Shown: piece after piece, positions 39,775 to 43,903 of the stretch
How the letters are laid out: each line of letters opens with the position of its first letter
Numbering within the stretch: position 1 is the stretch's first letter
Assembly: GCA_035308365.1 (NCBI GenBank)
Contig: DATGGU010000045.1
Location: 1 to 43,903, forward strand
DNA from: PALSA-505 sp035308365
GTDB lineage: Bacteria; Actinomycetota; Actinomycetes; Streptosporangiales; Streptosporangiaceae
DNA: 43,903 nucleotides
Direction of reading: 5' to 3'
Translations under genes and position numbers: made by a program
The notes under the pieces: generated by a model
Told to the model about the DNA's origin: nothing
The model's input: the letters and a program-made list of their open reading frames with translations, nothing else
Databases searched by the model: none

Positions 39775-40278
39775 ATGTCAGGGGAGGACATAGCCAGAGC
39801 AGGTTCCTATGATGTTGGCGTCGCCATCGTTCCCGTCATCGAAAGCGTCGCCGCAACCCCGGACGATGGCCAGCAAGCCAGCGGGGGCAGTGTTCCGGGC
39901 TACGATGACGTGCTCGGTCGCCGGAAAACCCTGGAGCGCCCGGCCGCGCAGATCGAACGAGGCGAGGCGGCCGTCCGTGCCGCGACCGAAGCCATCGCCA
40001 GCCAGATCGGGATCACCGCCCAGCGCATCGCCGAGGCCATCGACCAGAAGGTTGCGCCGCCCACCGGGCAGAACCTGGCCATCGAAGAAGTGGAGATCAC
40101 CTTCGGGATCAGCCTGGCCGCGGGCGTCCAGGCCCTGTTCACCGCCCAAGCCCAGTCCAGCGCCCAGGTGACCATCCGGCTCTCCCGGCAGGCCGCGAAC
40201 CCGCAGGCCGCGAACCAGCAGACGGCCAGCCAGCAGACGGCCAGCCAGCAGGCCGCCAGCCAGCAGGCCAGCTCCTGA
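39775..40278 (+). CDS. Trypco1-domain protein (CU044_2847-like)
   Basis: A 167-residue protein whose residues about 55-140 match the trypsin-co-occurring domain 1. A helix with AAVRAATEAIASQIG is followed by the diagnostic strand-helix-strand IEEVEITFGISLAAG and SAQVTIRLS. This domain is known from actinobacterial conflict systems, where it accompanies trypsin-like proteases or other effectors and is thought to act as an adaptor or regulator. The C-terminal 30 residues are a Gln/Ala/Ser repeat (NQQTASQQTASQQ). GGAGAGG lies about ten bases before the ATG. The protease follows 26 bp downstream in the same operon. Confidence 0.82.
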   Translation: MSGEDIARAGSYDVGVAIVPVIESVAATPDDGQQASGGSVPGYDDVLGRRKTLERPAAQIERGEAAVRAATEAIASQIGITAQRIAEAIDQKVAPPTGQNLAIEEVEITFGISLAAGVQALFTAQAQSSAQVTIRLSRQAANPQAANQQTASQQTASQQAASQQASS

Positions 40279-40304
40279 ACAGCCGCAGCCAGGACAGCGG
40301 ACCC

Positions 40305-42071
40305 ATGCCCGAACCACGAATAGGCCGCCTGCTCAGCGACGCCGAACGCGAGGCCAGAATGGCCGACGAGGCGGCGCCGGCAGGCGACCGCGAGCTACTG
40401 CGCTCCGCCTTCGCCATCAGCGACAGGCACGTGATCACCGCCTGGCACTGCGTACGCGACTCCCTGGCCGCCCACACCCCGCTGTGGTTCAGACTGCGTA
40501 CCGACACGCCAGATGGCCGGACGTACGCCTACATACCGGTCCGGGTGACCAACTATGACTCGGCCTTCGACGTCGCCGTCCTTGCCGTCGACCCGCCGCG
40601 GCTGGCCGACGCGGGCCTGACGGCACCGGAAGCGACGGCCATCATGTCCGCGGCGGCCATCCCCCTGCACCCGGAGATCCTGGTCAACGACACGGTCCAG
40701 GTGATGGGCTTCCCGGTGTCCGGCGTGGCGGCGGACAGCGATACCAACCAGGCCACCGTGGTGGGCGTCGCCTTGCCGCTGGGCGAGGTCACCGGCGTCA
40801 AGCTGACCGGAACCGCGTTCGGGGCGGTCAGCCCGGTCGACCCGCACGGCATCTCCGGCGGTCCCGTGCTGCGGATCACCGAAGCCGCCGGGCACGCCGC
40901 GGTCGCGGTGGTGCGGGCCATCCCGCGCGGAAGAATCCCGGACGCCGCCGCCGGAGCCTCGCTCGTTGCCACCAGGCTCACCGACGTGACCCGCACGCTC
41001 CCCGAGGTGGCTCAGGCCATCGCCGCAGCCCAGCCGCTGAGCCCGCAGTCGCGCGCCATCCCGGCCAGCGAGCGCAGCGCGCTCATGGTGTTCCAGGCCT
41101 GCGCTCAGGCACTGCGCGAGACCATGGTCACCTTCGACGATCCCGACCTCGGCGTCCTGACCGGCTGGCCGCACTTCTTCGAGGAAGCACAGGCCAGGCA
41201 GCGCCCCACCGCGGTCGGCACCGCCTACGGGCTGAAGCTGGCACTGCTCCTTGGCGAGGAGGACGGCCGTCTTGCCCAGCCGATGCTCGCCGAAACCCTG
41301 TGGAAGCTGCGCCGGGCTGATGGCGGCTGGGCCACCAGGTCCGGGAGCGGGATCGGCCGTCCCGAGGTCGCGGCCCTGGTGCTGGGCGCGCTGTCCAGCG
41401 CCGGCTTCCCGCCGGATCGCCTGGCCGAGGCCGTGACCGGCCTGGAACGGCAGGTATCCGCCGAGCAGGATGCCGTCGGGATCGACCGCACCTACGTGGT
41501 GACCGCGGTCATGCGTGGCCTGTTGCGAATCCGGCCGCGCTCCCGCCTGCTGGCCGAACTGCGGACGATTCTGCTCGATGGAGCGATCCAGGATCACGTG
41601 CACGGGGACCTGCTGTGCTGGGCCAGCCGGCTGTCGTCGGAGGCGGGCCGGCCCCGCGCTCCCTCGGTCCCACACACCGCCATGGCCGTCGTCGCCTTGG
41701 CCAGGACCGACCGCGTGCTGGGCGCCAGCACCGCCTCTCAGCACGCCCTCGACCAGGGCCAGCGCTGGCTGACCGGGCGGCGGGACCTGACCAGCAGGAC
41801 CGAGCAATTCCGCCGGCAGGCTCAGGGGGACCGGCAGGATCTCATGAACGTCTGCCATTTCACCGCTGCCTGGGTGGCCCGGGCACTGCTGGCCACCTCC
41901 CCTGCCACCCCCGAAGCCACAGCGTTGCTGGGTGAGGCGGTGCACGAGGTCTGGCGGCCGTTCACCGGCGGCTTCTGGGAGTGGGAAGCGGGTGACCGCC
42001 CGCTCTGGATGGCCTACCAGGGCGCCAGCGTCATCCGGGACTACGCGATGCGGCTGTGGGCTCCGGAGTGA
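40305..42071 (+). CDS. Trypsin-like protease fused to an alpha/alpha-toroid (terpene-cyclase-like) domain
   Basis: A 588-residue protein. Residues about 30-235 form a trypsin-like serine protease with a complete triad: His48 (VITAWHCV), Asp89 (FDVAVLAV) and Ser184 (HGISGGPV). Residues about 255-588 are helical repeats like the squalene-hopene-cyclase/prenyltransferase toroid, including RRADGGWATRSG (DGGW at 339-342), ALVLGALSSAG and a last GGFWEWEAGDRPLWM. No DxDD-type cyclase acid motif is seen, so the toroid may bind a ligand instead. There is no signal peptide, so it likely acts inside the cell. It follows the trypco1 gene by 26 bp and precedes the cupin by 16 bp. Confidence 0.82.
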   Translation: MPEPRIGRLLSDAEREARMADEAAPAGDRELLRSAFAISDRHVITAWHCVRDSLAAHTPLWFRLRTDTPDGRTYAYIPVRVTNYDSAFDVAVLAVDPPRLADAGLTAPEATAIMSAAAIPLHPEILVNDTVQVMGFPVSGVAADSDTNQATVVGVALPLGEVTGVKLTGTAFGAVSPVDPHGISGGPVLRITEAAGHAAVAVVRAIPRGRIPDAAAGASLVATRLTDVTRTLPEVAQAIAAAQPLSPQSRAIPASERSALMVFQACAQALRETMVTFDDPDLGVLTGWPHFFEEAQARQRPTAVGTAYGLKLALLLGEEDGRLAQPMLAETLWKLRRADGGWATRSGSGIGRPEVAALVLGALSSAGFPPDRLAEAVTGLERQVSAEQDAVGIDRTYVVTAVMRGLLRIRPRSRLLAELRTILLDGAIQDHVHGDLLCWASRLSSEAGRPRAPSVPHTAMAVVALARTDRVLGASTASQHALDQGQRWLTGRRDLTSRTEQFRRQAQGDRQDLMNVCHFTAAWVARALLATSPATPEATALLGEAVHEVWRPFTGGFWEWEAGDRPLWMAYQGASVIRDYAMRLWAPE

Positions 42072-42087
42072 CGTGCCAGGTAGCGGC

Positions 42088-42801
42088 ATGGACCTGACGC
42101 CCAGCGGAATGGCCCGCTGGCTGCACCGCCTGCTGGACGACGTGCCCGCGGGCGAGGCAACCCAGCGGGCCGCGCTCGAGGCGATATCGGGCCTGGGGGC
42201 ACCGGGCCGGATCGTGCCGGTCCTGCGTGCCCTGGGCGAAGACCCGGCAAGCGTGGCGGCCCGGTCGGTGCAGTCCTACCGGCACCCACTCGGTTTCGAC
42301 AAGCTCGAACTGATCGGCGCGGCCCCCCGGTTCATATTGCGGCTGCACATCTGGTGGCCCGGCCATCCGCGGGGCGCCGAGGACGTGCACAACCACCGGT
42401 ATGCCCCGGCCTCGGCCATCCTGCACGGCGGCTACGAGATGCAGATATTCCAGCCGGCCAGCCGGGGCGTCGCGATGGCCGAATTCCGCGAGGAATACAC
42501 CGTGCACGAAGCACGCTGGCGGCTTGATCCCATCGGCCAGACCCCGCTCGCCTTGACCGCCACGAGCAAGCTCACCAGCGGGGACAGCTATGCGCTGGCC
42601 GCCGACACCTTGCACCGGGTAACCATCGCGCCCGAGGCGACGTGCGTCACGTTGTTCCTGGAAACCGCCCCGATCCGGTCGACAACCCAGATCTTCACCG
42701 AGGTGGGGAGCCCGTTCCGGCCGGTGACTCCGAAACTGCCCCTGGGCCCGGGGGACTACCTCCAGGTTCTGGCTAAGGTGCTGGCCGTCCTGGAGAGCTG
42801 A
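42088..42801 (+). CDS. Cupin-fold protein of the trypco1 cluster
   Basis: A 237-residue protein. A helical N-terminus (1-65) precedes a cupin-like barrel. DVHNHRYAPASAILHGGYEM supplies His101 and His103 with a later His113/Glu117, and LAADTLHRVTIAPEATCV supplies His176. This spacing suits a mononuclear iron or zinc centre, as in cysteine-dioxygenase-type cupins. The reaction is unknown. It starts 16 bp after the protease gene on the same strand, so the three genes read as one unit. The 3' end overlaps the convergent NUDIX gene by 29 bp. It could be an immunity, sensing or effector part, or unrelated. Confidence 0.7.
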   Translation: MDLTPSGMARWLHRLLDDVPAGEATQRAALEAISGLGAPGRIVPVLRALGEDPASVAARSVQSYRHPLGFDKLELIGAAPRFILRLHIWWPGHPRGAEDVHNHRYAPASAILHGGYEMQIFQPASRGVAMAEFREEYTVHEARWRLDPIGQTPLALTATSKLTSGDSYALAADTLHRVTIAPEATCVTLFLETAPIRSTTQIFTEVGSPFRPVTPKLPLGPGDYLQVLAKVLAVLES

Positions 42802-43264
42802 CCGCCCAGGCTACTGCCAGACCCTGATGGATCGCGGTCAGGTTGTGCTCGTCCAGGCCGAAACTGTCGATCTTGTCAATCGGCAGCCACTCCCAGCCCT
42901 GCTTTGGATCAGGAGTGCATACCTGGGGAAACTCATCCCCGCCGGCCCCGTTGAGGCCGACCAGGAAGTTGCTCTGCTGGTTTTCCACTGGCCGGCCCCG
43001 CCACACACTGCGGAAGGTCTGCTCGCCCGCATAGCGCACCACGGTTCCAGCCAGTCCGGTTTCCTCGTGCAGTTCCCGCAGCACAGCGTGCTGAGGCTCC
43101 TCGCCGTCATCGAGCTTCCCGCATGGCACCCCCCACACGGAGGGCAGGAAATTCTCCATGGCGCTGCGCTGAACGATGAGCACCCGGCCGTAGTGAAGCA
43201 CGACGGCCGCGGCGAGCAACAGTGTCTCTGCGGCCGGGCCCGAGCGGGTGCGCTCGCGCTTCAT
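42773..43264 (-). CDS. NUDIX hydrolase
   Basis: A 163-residue pyrophosphohydrolase. The NUDIX box is complete: GKLDDGEE then HAVLRELHEETGL (residues 49-71), with the catalytic REL-EE glutamates. VWGVPCGKL before it and WEWLPIDKID after it are typical. NUDIX enzymes cleave nucleoside diphosphates linked to another group; the exact substrate is not evident. The ATG at 43264 follows GGGAGGG; the open frame upstream is antisense to msrB. It is divergent from msrB and convergent, with overlap, with the cupin gene. Confidence 0.9.
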   Translation of the reverse strand: MKRERTRSGPAAETLLLAAAVVLHYGRVLIVQRSAMENFLPSVWGVPCGKLDDGEEPQHAVLRELHEETGLAGTVVRYAGEQTFRSVWRGRPVENQQSNFLVGLNGAGGDEFPQVCTPDPKQGWEWLPIDKIDSFGLDEHNLTAIHQGLAVAWAVSSPGRPAP

Positions 43265-43378
43265 AGCCCTCCCGGAAACGGGGGCGGCGGCATGGCTGGG
43301 CGATGCCCGTACCTCGCAGTGTAGCCTGACGCCGCGTTCCCCCCGGTTGTGCGCAGGCCGCCGCCGCACGGGAAAGGG

Positions 43379-43384
43379 TAGTGT
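43379..43384 (+). promoter_or_regulatory. Candidate -10 box of a leaderless gene
   Basis: TAGTGT ends seven bases before the msrB ATG at 43392. The nearest purine-rich stretch (GGGAAAGGG) is too far from the ATG for a ribosome site. Confidence 0.35.
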
Positions 43385-43391
43385 CACGCCT

Positions 43392-43850
43392 ATGGACAAG
43401 GTCAGCAGGACGGACGCGGAGTGGCGGGAGCGGCTCTCCCCCGAGGAATACCGGGTGCTGCGCAAGGCGGGCACCGAGGCGCCGTGGACGGGCGAGTACA
43501 CCGACACCAAGGTCGAGGGGGTGTACCGGTGCCGCGCCTGCGGGGCGGAGTTGTTCCGCAGCGACGCGAAGTTCGACTCGCACTGCGGCTGGCCGAGCTT
43601 CTACAAGCCGGCCGCCGGCGACGCGGTCGTGCTGCTGGAGGACCGCTCGCTGGGCGCCGTCAGGACCGAGGTGCGCTGCGCCCGCTGCGATTCTCACCTG
43701 GGGCACGTGTTCGAGGGCGAGGGATACGCGGTCCCCACCGACCAGCGGTGGTGCATCAATTCCGTTTCCCTGTCCCTGGAACCTGCCGGGCAGGGCCCGC
43801 ATGATGACGGGAAGATCATTGCTTCCGAACGGAACATAGCGAACCAATGA
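43392..43850 (+). CDS. msrB: Peptide-methionine (R)-S-oxide reductase
   Basis: A 152-residue enzyme that reduces methionine R-sulfoxide in oxidised proteins. Zinc ligands are Cys47/Cys50 (CRAC) and Cys96/Cys99 (CARC). The fold motif FDSHCGWPSFYKP precedes them, and the catalytic Cys121 lies in RWCINSVSL. Cys65 could be the resolving cysteine. Length is normal for a stand-alone MsrB, with a 20-residue hydrophilic tail. Its stop overlaps the next gene's ATG as ATGA, so translation is coupled. Confidence 0.96.
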   Translation: MDKVSRTDAEWRERLSPEEYRVLRKAGTEAPWTGEYTDTKVEGVYRCRACGAELFRSDAKFDSHCGWPSFYKPAAGDAVVLLEDRSLGAVRTEVRCARCDSHLGHVFEGEGYAVPTDQRWCINSVSLSLEPAGQGPHDDGKIIASERNIANQ

Positions 43851-43903
43851 CCGGATCGCTGCGCCTGATCGCGGCGGAGGAGCTGTCGGGAGATACCGCG
43901 CAG
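43847..43903 (+). CDS. Start of a probable cupin-domain protein, cut by the window edge
   Basis: Nineteen codons are visible (MTGSLRLIAAEELSGDTAQ) from an ATG overlapping the msrB stop. The RLIAAEELxxxTAQ pattern is like the beginning of actinobacterial cupin proteins that follow with a PGM motif. The call rests on this short piece alone. Confidence 0.4.
   Translation, partial: MTGSLRLIAAEELSGDTAQ

Overview
The window is GC-rich actinobacterial chromosome. Signs of this are F420-type LLM oxidoreductase and mycothiol-type (MDMPI) genes, EspC/WXG-like small proteins, a LAL-type LuxR regulator, CHAD and CGNR proteins, GTG/TTG starts and several probably leaderless genes. It fits a Streptosporangiales/Streptomyces-like soil actinomycete; the genus cannot be read from the sequence alone. 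No tRNA, rRNA, CRISPR array, prophage or intact transposase is seen.

Layout. 1-886: a decayed MMPL membrane-protein gene. 1315-6562 (minus strand): a small Cys4 protein, a PspA/IM30 protein, an MFS exporter, an S41 peptidase, a HAD hydrolase and a GntR/FCD regulator. 6738-10578: a CGNR zinc-finger regulator diverging from a hypothetical gene across a 64-bp dyad, a yeast-like cytosine deaminase, a CbiX-like protein without its metal-binding histidines, and an MBL-fold hydrolase. 10868-12733: a G1-type glutamic peptidase lipoprotein, then a truncated P450 and a truncated TetR whose missing N-termini face each other. 13076-16997: a translationally coupled CYTH-like/CHAD protein and ParA ATPase, then a PIMT-type methyltransferase. 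17005-22854: a TetR regulator and a five-gene branched-chain amino-acid-type ABC importer read livG-F-H-M-K. 23181-24246: an intact family 1 encapsulin shell gene preceded by a dye-decolorizing peroxidase (DyP) gene cut down to 89 codons; these keep the two ends of the protein and the encapsulin-targeting tail. 24309-27802: xylA and xylB separated by an EcsC-like gene. 28030-30852: an EspC-like/WXG-like pair, a hypothetical gene and a double-YbaB protein, which look like type VII secretion accessories without the core. 30884-36460: Tat phospholipase C, a membrane protein, a mycothiol-dependent isomerase-like protein, a VOC protein and an LLM oxidoreductase. 36585-42801: a LAL regulator divergent from a trypco1 / trypsin-toroid / cupin cluster resembling actinobacterial conflict systems. 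42773-43903: NUDIX hydrolase, MsrB and the start of another gene.

Two themes stand out. First, three loci (MMPL, P450/TetR, DyP) each carry a clean internal or junctional deletion, so this stretch has been losing DNA in blocks; the DyP deletion stays in frame and preserves the cargo-loading peptide next to an intact shell gene. Second, the trypco1-trypsin-toroid-cupin cluster is the best candidate for a poorly described system. All family calls rest on recognising motifs and family patterns by eye; no database search was run.
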